From positions 1 to 64,000 of the forward strand of contig JBBPIG010000003.1 of the NCBI GenBank assembly GCA_038040445.1: a stretch of DNA of 64,000 nt. The letters are read 5' to 3'. The stretch comes from Acidobacteriota bacterium. GTDB taxonomy: Bacteria > Acidobacteriota > Blastocatellia > UBA7656. Below the pieces are notes generated by a model, which had not been told where the DNA came from, ran no database searches, and was given only the letters and a program-made list of their open reading frames with translations. Positions 43,376 through 51,896 of this stretch are shown here, piece after piece. Numbering within the stretch: position 1 is the stretch's first letter; every line of letters begins with the position of its first letter. The translations under genes and the position numbers were made by a program.

Positions 43376-44518
43376 CTACTCTTTCAATGCCTTGATCAGC
43401 TCTCCCGCCGCCAGCACCGCCTGCTCGTACACCCGGTCGTGACCCAGGATCTCGATCTCTTTTCCGACTAGTTCGCTCTCGCTCAGACCTTCATAGCTGA
43501 GCACTCGCTGCACGCGCATTTCTTCGCCCCGGGCCATCGACGTCTCGATGCGCTTGCCGTCTGCGCTCCTCCTGACGGTGAACACTACCGACTGCTCCGC
43601 CTTGCTTCTCAAGGTCACCAGCGCGAGGTGCCCCGGTTCGATCTCGCGCTGCGTGTGCCTGAACTCGACCCGAATCTTTCGGCCCTCCGCCGAGCACTCA
43701 AAACTCGTCGAGTCCGGAGATCGCTCGGCGGCGTCAGGCTGAACCGTCCAACGCAGGCGGCTTACAAGCCACCCGCCGAGCAACATAGCCCTTGGCGGGA
43801 TCGCCGATTTGTCAGCAAGCGGAGGCGCGTATTCGATGTCAACCTGGTCGAACTGGTCGAGCAACGGGCGATAGTCCAACACGTCATAAAACCCCGCGAG
43901 CAGCGCGCGCCATGCTGTCAGCCGGGCCCAGTTCAAGTCGCTTACCGCAGTCCACCGCGGCGTATCGCGAAGCAATGCTGCCATGCTTGCGATGTCACGC
44001 TCCGGATCATTAAACAATGCGGAGTCGATGATCACTCGATCTGAAATGTCGGCCAGCTTTCGGAACAGCGATTTGTCCAGAATGCGCGGCTCGGCGCGCC
44101 ACCAGAGGTATACGGGCAAATCCGAGAGCAGCAACGGGGTGACCGCGCTGGGCAGGTCGGCCCTCCCGTCACCGGCGGCCGTGATGGTCACCTGTTCGCA
44201 ACAAACCTGCTTTGATGTGCCGGTCGGCAACGTGCACCGTGAAGTCACCTGCGCTTCGAGCCTCGCCTCGGCAGCCCCACGGTCGGCAATCATCAAGACA
44301 GCCCGGCTCGGATGCGAAGCGGTTATGCCGGTGAGCAGATCGTCGATCTCAGCCGCGACCGAGGTGTCCGGCACGTAGACAAGCAGGTTTAGAATCGAAG
44401 AGCGAATGACGCCCTGATCTTCGTCGGCGGAAGCCTGCTGCCACAACGCGGTCAGCTCGCGCTCGAGCGCTGCGACGTCAATCCAGGAGCCAGACGGCGG
44501 TACAGTTGAAGTGCTCAT
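43376..44518 (-). CDS. opcA: Glucose-6-phosphate dehydrogenase assembly protein OpcA
   Basis: A 380-residue protein of the OpcA family, an activator/assembly partner of G6PD first described in cyanobacteria and Actinobacteria. Family marks are the conserved beginning 'WIDVAALERELTALWQ', 'ASHPSRAVLMIADR', 'CCEQVTI' and 'LPVYLWWRAEP'. The start codon ATG at 44518 overlaps the TAA of zwf by one base (TAATG), which indicates translational coupling and agrees with a physical partnership. A longer frame upstream would run through zwf and is rejected. It is the last gene of the pentose-phosphate operon. Confidence 0.93.
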   Translation of the reverse strand: MSTSTVPPSGSWIDVAALERELTALWQQASADEDQGVIRSSILNLLVYVPDTSVAAEIDDLLTGITASHPSRAVLMIADRGAAEARLEAQVTSRCTLPTGTSKQVCCEQVTITAAGDGRADLPSAVTPLLLSDLPVYLWWRAEPRILDKSLFRKLADISDRVIIDSALFNDPERDIASMAALLRDTPRWTAVSDLNWARLTAWRALLAGFYDVLDYRPLLDQFDQVDIEYAPPLADKSAIPPRAMLLGGWLVSRLRWTVQPDAAERSPDSTSFECSAEGRKIRVEFRHTQREIEPGHLALVTLRSKAEQSVVFTVRRSADGKRIETSMARGEEMRVQRVLSYEGLSESELVGKEIEILGHDRVYEQAVLAAGELIKALKE

Positions 44519-46050
44519 TAGGGTCTTCTCCACTCGCGGCCGTCGCGTTGGATCAACTCGTCGGCTTCGGAGGGACCCCACGTGCCGGCTTCGTATTTTG
44601 GAGTCTCTTCTTTCGAGCTCGCCCACGCCTCCAGTATCGGCATCACGATCTCCCATCCGCGTTCGGTCATGTCGCGCCGCGCATACAGAGTCGAATCGCC
44701 AAGAATGCAATCGAGCAGAAGCCGCTCGTATGCTTCAGGCGACGCGACGCCGAATGAAGCGCCATACCTGAAATCCATGTTCACCCATCGAATGCGAGTC
44801 GCCTGTCCCGGGACCTTTGCCCCAATTCTGAGCGTGATGCCTTCATCGGGCTGAACTCTTATGACCAGCACGTTGGGCTCCATCTCTTGCTGCACGCTCT
44901 TGAATAACTGGAGCGGGGCTTTGCGGAAATAAATCGCAATGTCGGTGACGCGCTTGGGCATGCGCTTGCCCGAGCGCAGATAGAACGGCACGTCGGCCCA
45001 GCGCCAGTTGTCGAAATACAGTTTCACAGCGGCAAAAGTGTCGGTCTGTGAATTGGGCCGCACGTCTTTCTCGTCGCGATAGCCAGGCACGGGCTTTCCC
45101 GCCACCGCGCCGGCCACGTACTGGGAGCGCACGGCGAATTCGTCGACCTTATCCTGAGGAATCGGGCGGACGGCTTGCATAGCTTTTATCTTCTCGTCGC
45201 GCACCGCATTGGCGCCCAGATTAATGGGTGGTTCCATTGCTACCAGGGAGACAACCTGAAAAACGTGGTTCTGAATCATGTCGCGAAGCACGCCGGCCGT
45301 GTCGTAGTAGCCACCGCGGCCTTCGACTCCGATCGCCTCGGCGTTGGTGACCTGCACGTGGTCGATATAGCGCCGGTTCCAGATGGGCTCAAAGATGCCG
45401 TTGGCAAACCGAAACACCATCAGGTTCTGCACGGTCTCTTTACCAAGGTAGTGGTCGATGCGATAGACCTGTTCTTCGTCGAAAACCTTGGCGGCGTCCA
45501 CGTTTAGTTCTTTGGCGCTGGTGAGGTCGTGACCGAACGGTTTCTCGATGATGATCCTTGTCCATCCTTTGCCCTGCGGTTTGGCGAGGCTGGCGGCGCC
45601 CAGTTGCTGAATAGCCTCGGCGTACAGGGACGGCGATGTAGACAGGTAGAAGACCCGATTGCCGGCAGTCCCCCGGTCGCGATCCACCTCATCGAGCAAC
45701 TCGCGGATCTTGCGATACGCGTCCGGATTGTTGACGTCGCCCGAGACGTAGTAGATGCCTTTCGCGAAGCTCTCCCAGACCGCCTCGTCGACCCGTTTGG
45801 CTTCGGAGTAAGTCACGATCGCGTCTTTCATTTTGGCGCGGAAATCCTCGTGGCTCATCGGAGAGCGCGCGAAGCCAATGATGGCGAACTCGGCAGGTAA
45901 AAGCCGTTCCTGGGTTAGCCGGTAAAGCGCGGGTACGAGCTTTCTCTTGGTCAGATCGCCCGAAGCGCCGAAGATCACTACCGCGCAAGGTTCAGCCGTG
46001 CGTTCGAGCCTCACACCCTCTCTCAAAGGATTATCGATTGTGCTGGACAT
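44518..46050 (-). CDS. zwf: Glucose-6-phosphate 1-dehydrogenase
   Basis: First enzyme of the oxidative pentose-phosphate pathway: glucose-6-phosphate + NADP to 6-phosphogluconolactone + NADPH, cytoplasmic. The 510-residue chain has the nucleotide-binding 'IFGASGDLTKRKLVPAL', the active-site peptide 'RIDHYLGKETVQN' and the substrate Lys in 'IIIEKPFGHD', all canonical. AGGAACCTAC precedes the ATG. Upstream, a hairpin of AAAGA-type units separates it from gnd1; downstream it is coupled to opcA. Confidence 0.97.
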   Translation of the reverse strand: MSSTIDNPLREGVRLERTAEPCAVVIFGASGDLTKRKLVPALYRLTQERLLPAEFAIIGFARSPMSHEDFRAKMKDAIVTYSEAKRVDEAVWESFAKGIYYVSGDVNNPDAYRKIRELLDEVDRDRGTAGNRVFYLSTSPSLYAEAIQQLGAASLAKPQGKGWTRIIIEKPFGHDLTSAKELNVDAAKVFDEEQVYRIDHYLGKETVQNLMVFRFANGIFEPIWNRRYIDHVQVTNAEAIGVEGRGGYYDTAGVLRDMIQNHVFQVVSLVAMEPPINLGANAVRDEKIKAMQAVRPIPQDKVDEFAVRSQYVAGAVAGKPVPGYRDEKDVRPNSQTDTFAAVKLYFDNWRWADVPFYLRSGKRMPKRVTDIAIYFRKAPLQLFKSVQQEMEPNVLVIRVQPDEGITLRIGAKVPGQATRIRWVNMDFRYGASFGVASPEAYERLLLDCILGDSTLYARRDMTERGWEIVMPILEAWASSKEETPKYEAGTWGPSEADELIQRDGREWRRP

Positions 46051-46066
46051 GTAGGTTCCTCAGATT

Positions 46067-46151
46067 TCTTCGCGTTCTTTGCGAGCCTTAGCGCCTTTGC
46101 GCGAAACCCGGTTTCTCGCAAAGAGCGCAAAGACTCGCAAAGACCGCAAAA
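46067..46151. repeat. Hairpin of TCGCAAAGA-like units between gnd1 and zwf
   Basis: Left arm 46067-46109 and right arm 46110-46151 meet at AAACCCGGTTT with almost no loop. The right arm consists of roughly 9-10 bp units (TCGCAAAGA, GCGCAAAGA, CTCGCAAAGA, CCGCAAAAC). It ends 4 bp from the gnd1 stop and lies about 17 bp from the zwf start, so it would be transcribed in the zwf leader. Confidence 0.88.
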
Positions 46152-46155
46152 CAGT

Positions 46156-47598
46156 TTACTCCTTCGCAAGCTCTTCCCATTCGGTATGAATGGCGGGACC
46201 ATCGGGCTTATCGGTGCGTTGATAAGTGTGTGAGCCAAAGAAGTCTCTTTGAGCTTGCGTCAAATTCAACGGAAGATTCGCCGCGCGATATGTGTCGAAG
46301 TACGCAAGGCTCGCCGACATCGCGGCAGCGGGAATGCCAAGCGACTGCGCGGTGGTCACGGCTTGCCGCCATCGAGGCTGAGCTTCCAACACCCAGGCTT
46401 TGAAGTCGGGATCGATCAACAAATTCGGGAGATCCGGGCGCCGCTGATAAGCCTGCTTGATCTTGTCGAGGAATTGAGCGCGAATGATGCAGCCGCCTTT
46501 CCAAATGCGGCTCATCTCGCCCAGGTTGATGTTCCAGTTGTACTCATCGGACCCGCGGCGGATCACGTTCATTCCCTGGGCGTACGAACATATCTTGCTG
46601 GCGTAAAGCGCGTCGTGAACCGCATCGATCATCTCTTGCTTGCCGCCGGTGTACTTCGCCGCCGGGCCGGTGAGTTGCTTGCTAGCTTCGACGCGTTCGG
46701 TCTTTCGTCCTGAAAGCACGCGCGCATCAAGCGCGGCTTGCATGGTCGGGATCGCGATGCCCAACGAGAGCGCGGTCTCGGCAGTCCATTTGCCGGTACC
46801 TTTCTGACCCGCGACGTCGAGGACCTTATCGACCAGCGCGCCAGCGCCATTTGGGTCCTTGACGGTGAAGATCTTCGCGGTGATTTCGATGAGGAATGAG
46901 TTCAAGTCGCCTTCGTTCCACTTCGCGAAGATATCCGCGAGCTCCGATGCCTGGAGTCCGAGCGCGTTGCGAAGAATATCGTAGGCTTCGGCGATCAGTT
47001 GCATATCGCCGTACTCGATTCCGTTATGGACCATCTTGACGAAATGTCCCGCGCCGTCGGGCCCGACGTAGGTCACGCACGGTCCGTCATCGACCTTGGC
47101 CGCGATCGCTTCCCAGATCGGACGAATTTGCTCATAGGCGTTGGGGTCGCCGCCCGGCATAAGCGACGGTCCCCACAACGCGCCCGACTCGCCTCCCGAG
47201 ACGCCCGAGCCAATGAAGTTGAAGCCGGCGGCTTTCATTTCTTTCTCGCGGCGGCGGGTGTTTTCGAAGAACGAGTTGCCTCCGTCGATGACGATGTCGC
47301 CCGGGTCGAGCAGCGGCTTCAATTGAGTGAGCACGTCATCAACCGGCCCTCCGGCTTTCACCAGGAGGATAATCTTGCGCGGTTTCTCGAGCGATTTGAC
47401 GAAGTCTTCGATGGAATAGGCGCCGATGACCTGTTTGCCTTCGGCGCGATGTAAGAACTTGTCCACCTTCGCGGCGTCGCGATTGTAGACGGCGATGGGG
47501 AATCCGTTGCGCGCGATGTTGAGCGCAAGGTTCTCGCCCATCACTGCCAATCCGATCATTCCAATCTTTGCGAGTTGGGGTTTAGTCTCTGCGGCCAT
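46156..47598 (-). CDS. gnd: 6-phosphogluconate dehydrogenase (NADP-type)
   Basis: Oxidative decarboxylation of 6-phosphogluconate to ribulose 5-phosphate. The 480 residues include the Rossmann start 'IGMIGLAVMGENLALN', the coenzyme strand 'YNRDAAKVDKF' whose Arg is the usual NADP 2'-phosphate contact, the substrate site 'GSGVSGGESGA', the catalytic Lys in 'GHFVKMVHNGIEYGDMQ', and the C-terminal 'QAQRDFFGSHTYQR'. It shares about 60% identity by eye with the paralogue at 49369. Located between pgl and zwf. Confidence 0.96.
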   Translation of the reverse strand: MAAETKPQLAKIGMIGLAVMGENLALNIARNGFPIAVYNRDAAKVDKFLHRAEGKQVIGAYSIEDFVKSLEKPRKIILLVKAGGPVDDVLTQLKPLLDPGDIVIDGGNSFFENTRRREKEMKAAGFNFIGSGVSGGESGALWGPSLMPGGDPNAYEQIRPIWEAIAAKVDDGPCVTYVGPDGAGHFVKMVHNGIEYGDMQLIAEAYDILRNALGLQASELADIFAKWNEGDLNSFLIEITAKIFTVKDPNGAGALVDKVLDVAGQKGTGKWTAETALSLGIAIPTMQAALDARVLSGRKTERVEASKQLTGPAAKYTGGKQEMIDAVHDALYASKICSYAQGMNVIRRGSDEYNWNINLGEMSRIWKGGCIIRAQFLDKIKQAYQRRPDLPNLLIDPDFKAWVLEAQPRWRQAVTTAQSLGIPAAAMSASLAYFDTYRAANLPLNLTQAQRDFFGSHTYQRTDKPDGPAIHTEWEELAKE

Positions 47599-47642
47599 TT
47601 TTGAATTCCTCTCTTTGCCTCAGCGGCGGTTGTTGTATGAGA

Positions 47643-48455
47643 TCATTCTGCGGAATGCTGATCGCCGAGCAGGCGTGTTGCTGCTCCATCGACCATCCAC
47701 AGCAGCGTACCATTGCGGGGACGAATGAGCTGACTCGGATAAAGGTCAGGTTGATAACTTCCTTCCAGTACGTTCTTCAGCGCTTCGGCCTTGTCCTCTC
47801 CTGCTGCGAGAAAAGTCACGTTGCGGGCGTTATTGATCGTAGCTGCCGTCAGCGTGATTCGGTGAGCTTTGAACTTCTCTACGTAGTTCGCGACGACTAT
47901 TTGTTCGCTCGCTTGAAGCGCCGCCGTGTGCGGAAACAGCGAAGCCGTATGGCCGTCGGGACCCATTCCTAAAAACACCAGATCAAATCGCGGAAGGTTT
48001 GAGAGCGGCGAGGTGGCGCTCTTTGTTGCGCCGGGTCCAGCCAGGAAAAACCGGGTGAGCGTTGCTGAATATGCTTCGGCTGCGCGTTCAGGGCCGGCCA
48101 TTTCCGCCGGTATGCGAAAGATATTTTCCGGCGGCACTGGAGCCTTCGAGAGAAGCGCCTCGCTGGCCATGCGATAGTTGCTATCCGGGTGATCGGGCGG
48201 AACGCAGCGTTCGTCTCCCCAGAAGAAATAGATCGAAGACCACGGCACAGTATCAATAAAAGGGTCGGCTGCCAGAAGCGACAACATTGCTCGCGGAGTC
48301 GATCCGCCCGAGAGCGCTACGGTGAACCGGCCGCTGCCGACGACGTATTGGTCGGCTAAACGGGCGAACAGCCGAGCTGCCTTGAGCGCGAGTTCTTCAG
48401 GGTCGCGATAAATGCGAACCTGCCCGCCGGGCTTTTTCAGCATTTTGGTTGACAT
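47643..48455 (-). CDS. pgl: 6-phosphogluconolactonase
   Basis: Hydrolyses 6-phosphogluconolactone, the product of Zwf. The 270-residue protein (DevB/NagB-like fold) shows 'FTVALSGGSTPRAML', 'WGDERCVPPDHPDSNY' and 'FLGMGPDGHTASLFP', the three conserved blocks of the family. Its position next to both gnd1 and zwf completes the oxidative branch. A tandem-unit palindrome lies upstream, between it and ppgK. Confidence 0.95.
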   Translation of the reverse strand: MSTKMLKKPGGQVRIYRDPEELALKAARLFARLADQYVVGSGRFTVALSGGSTPRAMLSLLAADPFIDTVPWSSIYFFWGDERCVPPDHPDSNYRMASEALLSKAPVPPENIFRIPAEMAGPERAAEAYSATLTRFFLAGPGATKSATSPLSNLPRFDLVFLGMGPDGHTASLFPHTAALQASEQIVVANYVEKFKAHRITLTAATINNARNVTFLAAGEDKAEALKNVLEGSYQPDLYPSQLIRPRNGTLLWMVDGAATRLLGDQHSAE

Positions 48456-48484
48456 AACTCCCTATGGGTTCCGGAATGAGAAAC

Positions 48485-48595
48485 ATTGAAAATTGAAAAT
48501 TGAAAAATGAAAAATTCAAATTGCGCGGCCTGCTATGCAGGCCGACTCTTGGCTTTCAATCAGTCTTCAAATTTTCAATTTTCAATTTTCAATTG
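48485..48595. repeat. TTGAAAA-unit palindrome between ppgK and pgl
   Basis: Left arm (48485-48520) repeats TTGAAAA-like units; right arm (48565-48595) repeats the complement TTTTCAA. In the loop is a second perfect stem GGCCTGC-TAT-GCAGGCC (48527-48543). Strongly AT-rich arms in a GC-rich genome. Confidence 0.88.
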
Positions 48596-48613
48596 TCCCG
48601 CACGCTGCGCCGA

Positions 48614-49372
48614 TCAATCTCTCTTCCGCCAGAGCCACGCGCCGCCTCTTACCCCGCACTCGTTCGAGATGGTCTTAACATCCGAGTCGAGCTTGAAGTT
48701 GATCTTCTTGGCATTTCCGCCGCCGACGTATAACCTATCGAAATTCGTCAGCACTCTTAGCGTGTCAATGGCGCGCTTTACGCGTCGATTCCAGGGTTTC
48801 TTGCCTACCTTCTTGCGCGCCTTGTCGCCGATTTGCTGGTCGTACGTCTTGTCTTTGCGGAAGGGAAGGTGCGCGATCTCCAAGTGAGGCGCAATCTGGC
48901 CGTCCATAAACAGCGCCGAGCCGAAGCCGGTTCCAAGCGTGATGACCATCTCGAGGCCTTTGCCTTCGATCGCTCCGTAGCCTTGCATGTCGGCGTCATT
49001 GATCACGCGCACCGGTTTTCCGAGGCGCTCCTCGACGGCGGCTGCGAGATCGAAGCCCTTCAGCATATCTGTGCCCAGATTGGGCGCCGTGATGATCTTG
49101 CCGTGGCGCACGACTCCGGGGAAACCGGCCGAGACATAGTCGAAGCCGGTCAGCGGCTCGACCAGCTTTACGAGCGCATTCACTAGCTCGTCGGGCGTGC
49201 ATGGATGCGGCGTCACCACCCTGAGTCGCTCGGTGATCATCTCGCCGTCCACGTTTAGAATCGCTGCTTTTAGCCCGGTCCCTCCGATGTCGATCGCCAG
49301 GATGCGCGCCTCAGGCGATGGCTGGGTCTGATCGGCCGCAGCCGGTTGTGTAGTTTGTTGCGCTGTTGTCAT
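48614..49372 (-). CDS. ppgK: Polyphosphate glucokinase (ROK family)
   Basis: Phosphorylates glucose to glucose-6-phosphate using polyphosphate (and sometimes ATP), feeding the Zwf pathway. The 252-residue ROK protein starts 'ILAIDIGGTGLKAAILN', has the active-site 'VINDADMQGYG' Asp and 'TLGTGFGSALF'. It also has the block 'HLPFRKDKTYDQQIG', characteristic of polyphosphate-dependent glucokinases rather than ATP-dependent ROK kinases. ATG overlaps the gnd2 stop as ATGA and is preceded by AGGAGGTCAA, the strongest Shine-Dalgarno in the operon. Confidence 0.92.
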   Translation of the reverse strand: MTTAQQTTQPAAADQTQPSPEARILAIDIGGTGLKAAILNVDGEMITERLRVVTPHPCTPDELVNALVKLVEPLTGFDYVSAGFPGVVRHGKIITAPNLGTDMLKGFDLAAAVEERLGKPVRVINDADMQGYGAIEGKGLEMVITLGTGFGSALFMDGQIAPHLEIAHLPFRKDKTYDQQIGDKARKKVGKKPWNRRVKRAIDTLRVLTNFDRLYVGGGNAKKINFKLDSDVKTISNECGVRGGAWLWRKRD

Positions 49373-50838
49373 TTGACCTCCTCGCTTTTATTGATGGGCT
49401 TCTCATAACTTCCCCAATCGGTGTGCATATGGCCGCGCTCGGGATGATCGACCCGCTCGTAGGTATGCGAGCCGAAGTAGTCGCGTTGCGCTTGCGTAAG
49501 GTTCTGCGGCAGCCGCGGCGAGCGATAGCTGTCGAAGTACGATAGGCTCGCGCTCATCGCCGGCACCGGCACGCCGATTCCCTGGGCTGTCTTCACCGCC
49601 AGCCGCCAGTTCGCTTGTGCTGACTGCATCCATCGATTGAACTCATCGTCCAGCAGCAGGTTTGGCAGGTCCGGGCGGCGATTGTAGGCGTTCATAATCG
49701 AATTCAGGAAGCGAGCCCGAATTATACATCCGCCCTTCCATATCCGCGCCATCTCGCTCAGGTTGACGTTCCATTTGTGCTCGTCCGAGCCTTTGCGGAT
49801 CAGGCTCAAGCCCTGGGCGTAGGAACAGATCTTGGAAGCATACAACGCGTCGTGTACGGCACTAATGAGTTTCTGTTTGTCGCCGCGCGAGCGCTGCACC
49901 CGCGTGCCCTTGATCTTCTTGCTTGCAGCCAGGCGTTCGTCTTTCATGCTGGAAAGCACTCGCGCGTCGATCGCGGCGGCGATGGTTGGAATCGGCACGC
50001 CGGCGTCCAGAGCTTCCTGGGTGGTCCACTTGCCCGTGCCCTTTTGTTCGGCTTTGTCGAGCACCAGATCGACCAGCGGCTTAGCGGTTTCTTCATCTTT
50101 CAACCGGAAGATTTTCGCGGTGATCTCGATGAGAAACGATTCGAGTGGGCCGCGATTCCACTCGTCGAAGATATCCGCAAGCTCGTCAGCCTCGAGCCGC
50201 GCCGCTGAGCGTAAAATGTCGTAGGCTTCGGCGATCAACTGCATATCGCCGTACTCGATTCCGTTGTGCACCATCTTTACGAAGTGACCCGCGCCGTCCG
50301 GCCCAACATAAGTGACGCAAGCGCCCGAATCGGTTTTGGCGGCGATCGCTTCAAAGATCGGCCGAATGTGTTCGTACGCTTCTTGCGCGCCGCCGGGCAT
50401 GAGCGAAGGTCCGTGCCGCGCGCCTTCCTCGCCGCCGGACACGCCTGACCCGACGAAGCGCAGCCCTTCCTTGCGCAGCGCTTCTTCGCGCCGCTGGGTG
50501 TCTTTGAAGTATGAGTTTCCGCCGTCGATCAGTATGTCGCCTTCTTCCAGCAGCGGCTTGATTCGCTCGATGGTCAAATCGACCGGCGCGCCCGCTCTGA
50601 TCATCATCATCATTCGGCGAGGCCGCTCCAGCGAGCGCACGAATTCTTCGACGGACTTCGTTCCGATGAACTGCTTGCCCTGATTCTGGTTGACGAAGCT
50701 GTCGACCCATTCGGTCTCGAGGTTCCAGACCGCGACGGGAAAGCCGTGCTCTTCGACGTTGAGCGCGAGGTTGCGGCCCATCACCGCAAGTCCAATCATC
50801 CCGAACTGCGCCTGCTTAGCTTTTACTTCGCTTGACAT
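49369..50838 (-). CDS. Second 6-phosphogluconate dehydrogenase, altered coenzyme motif
   Basis: A 489-residue 6PGDH paralogue with intact substrate and catalytic motifs ('GSGVSGGEEGA', 'GHFVKMVHNGIEYGDMQ', 'QAQRDYFGSHTYER'). The coenzyme-binding turn differs: where gnd1 and E. coli Gnd have Asn-Arg-(Asp/Ser) ('YNRDAAK', 'FNRSREK'), this protein has 'WNLETEW', losing the Arg that holds the NADP 2'-phosphate and gaining Glu. An NAD preference is inferred, as in known NAD-dependent 6PGDHs. Co-transcribed and overlapping with ppgK. The chain ends in a longer C-terminal tail ('YEKPINKSEEVK'). Confidence 0.93.
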   Translation of the reverse strand: MSSEVKAKQAQFGMIGLAVMGRNLALNVEEHGFPVAVWNLETEWVDSFVNQNQGKQFIGTKSVEEFVRSLERPRRMMMMIRAGAPVDLTIERIKPLLEEGDILIDGGNSYFKDTQRREEALRKEGLRFVGSGVSGGEEGARHGPSLMPGGAQEAYEHIRPIFEAIAAKTDSGACVTYVGPDGAGHFVKMVHNGIEYGDMQLIAEAYDILRSAARLEADELADIFDEWNRGPLESFLIEITAKIFRLKDEETAKPLVDLVLDKAEQKGTGKWTTQEALDAGVPIPTIAAAIDARVLSSMKDERLAASKKIKGTRVQRSRGDKQKLISAVHDALYASKICSYAQGLSLIRKGSDEHKWNVNLSEMARIWKGGCIIRARFLNSIMNAYNRRPDLPNLLLDDEFNRWMQSAQANWRLAVKTAQGIGVPVPAMSASLSYFDSYRSPRLPQNLTQAQRDYFGSHTYERVDHPERGHMHTDWGSYEKPINKSEEVK

Positions 50839-50851
50839 AACAAGTCACCTG

Positions 50852-50972
50852 TACGGGCCGCCGTCCGTGGCCGCCCTGGGAGCGCAGGCATCCGTGCCTG
50901 CTTGGCGTTGCGCAAGAAAGAGGCAGGCAGGAATGCCTGCGCTCCCAGGGCGGCCACGAAGGACCGCCCGTA
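50852..50972. repeat. Long GC-rich palindrome between HAD and gnd2 genes
   Basis: Left arm from TACGGGCCGCCGTCCGTGGC (50852) pairs with a right arm ending CACGAAGGACCGCCCGTA (50972) over about 50 bp with few mismatches; loop about 20 bp. It sits between the HAD stop at 50984 and the ribosome site of gnd2. Confidence 0.9.
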
Positions 50973-50983
50973 GAACCCTCTCG

Positions 50984-51808
50984 CTAGTTCGAAGCTGACT
51001 GATAACTACCCAATACGTACTGTTCAATCCCTCTTGCCCAGCCTTCGTCGTCGTTTGAAGTCGTCAGGTAGCTGGCGGCTTCTCGTACTTCGTCGACGCC
51101 CTGGCCCATCGCGATGCTGACGCCGGCTTGCCTGAACATCTCGACATCATTCGGCCCGTCACCGATTACTGCGACTCTTTCGGTGGGGATGTTGAGAAGC
51201 TCAGCCAATCTTACGACTACCGTCCCTTTGTGAATCCCGTGAGAGGTCACGTCGAGGAAGCGAGGCTTCGATTTTGAAGCCGACACTTGATCGGCCAGCT
51301 CGCTCAACACCTGCTGTTCGGCTTGAGCAACCAGTTCAGGTTTTCCCACGACTGTCAGCTTATTGGCATCGCGGGTTATGCGTTCGGCGTAACCATCGAT
51401 CCTTGCTGAGAATCCTGATGTATGTTCTTCGCGATCGACGAACGCATCGCGCCACGGAGCCCACCAGTCAACGTCGTCATAGAGCCACACGCCGATCCCA
51501 AACTGGTCGGCTATGGCTTTGACACTGGCGATGATGGCCGGAGAGATTATGCTGCGAGCAAGCACTTCGCCGTTGCGCTTGACTACAAGCGCGCCGTTGA
51601 AAGCGGCGAAGGGCCCTTGCAGCTTGAGCGCATCGGCGAGCGGCACGATGCTGCGCGGAGGACGCGAGCTCGCCAGCGACAGCTCGATGCCGCGTTCGTA
51701 CAGCTTTGCGGCCGCGGCTTTTGTTGCGTCGGTCACCTCGTGGTTCGATGTGATGAGCGTGCCGTCAATGTCTGATATCACGAGGGCGATGGGCTTGGTA
51801 TTTGGCAT
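50984..51808 (-). CDS. HAD-superfamily Cof-type phosphatase
   Basis: A 274-residue cytoplasmic phosphatase of the Cof/IIB branch. Motif I is 'VISDIDGTLI' (nucleophile Asp), motif II 'SLASSRPP', and motif IV 'VIGDGPNDVEMFRQAG'. 'GTVVRLAE'-like helix sequence gives the Lys context (motif III). Members act on sugar phosphates, FMN or PLP; its place in the pentose-phosphate operon suggests a sugar-phosphate substrate or metabolite repair, unproven. The ATG at 51808 is only 5 bp from a palindrome that fills the whole gap to tal-pgi. The longer frame upstream is translated palindrome and is rejected. Confidence 0.88.
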   Translation of the reverse strand: MPNTKPIALVISDIDGTLITSNHEVTDATKAAAAKLYERGIELSLASSRPPRSIVPLADALKLQGPFAAFNGALVVKRNGEVLARSIISPAIIASVKAIADQFGIGVWLYDDVDWWAPWRDAFVDREEHTSGFSARIDGYAERITRDANKLTVVGKPELVAQAEQQVLSELADQVSASKSKPRFLDVTSHGIHKGTVVVRLAELLNIPTERVAVIGDGPNDVEMFRQAGVSIAMGQGVDEVREAASYLTTSNDDEGWARGIEQYVLGSYQSASN

Positions 51809-51812
51809 AGTG

Positions 51813-51896
51813 CCTGGGAGCGCGGCCGTCCCGGCCGCCTCTTTCCTGCCATTCGTGTTTTGCAATGGGAGCGGCCGGGACGGCCGCGCTCCCAGG
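51813..51896. repeat. Near-perfect palindrome filling the tal-pgi/HAD junction
   Basis: CCTGGGAGCGCGGCCGTCCC with GGCCGC (51813-51839) pairs with GCGGCCGGGACGGCCGCGCT with CCCAGG (51871-51896). The stem runs from the stop codon of tal-pgi to 5 bp before the HAD start, so folding would bury any ribosome-binding site of the HAD gene. Confidence 0.9.

Noticed and set aside
46067-46151. CRISPR array reading of the AAAGA/GTCTTCG/GATTGCC unit repeats
   Set aside because: Units are only 7-10 bp with no spacers and no cas genes nearby; most fold as palindromes.
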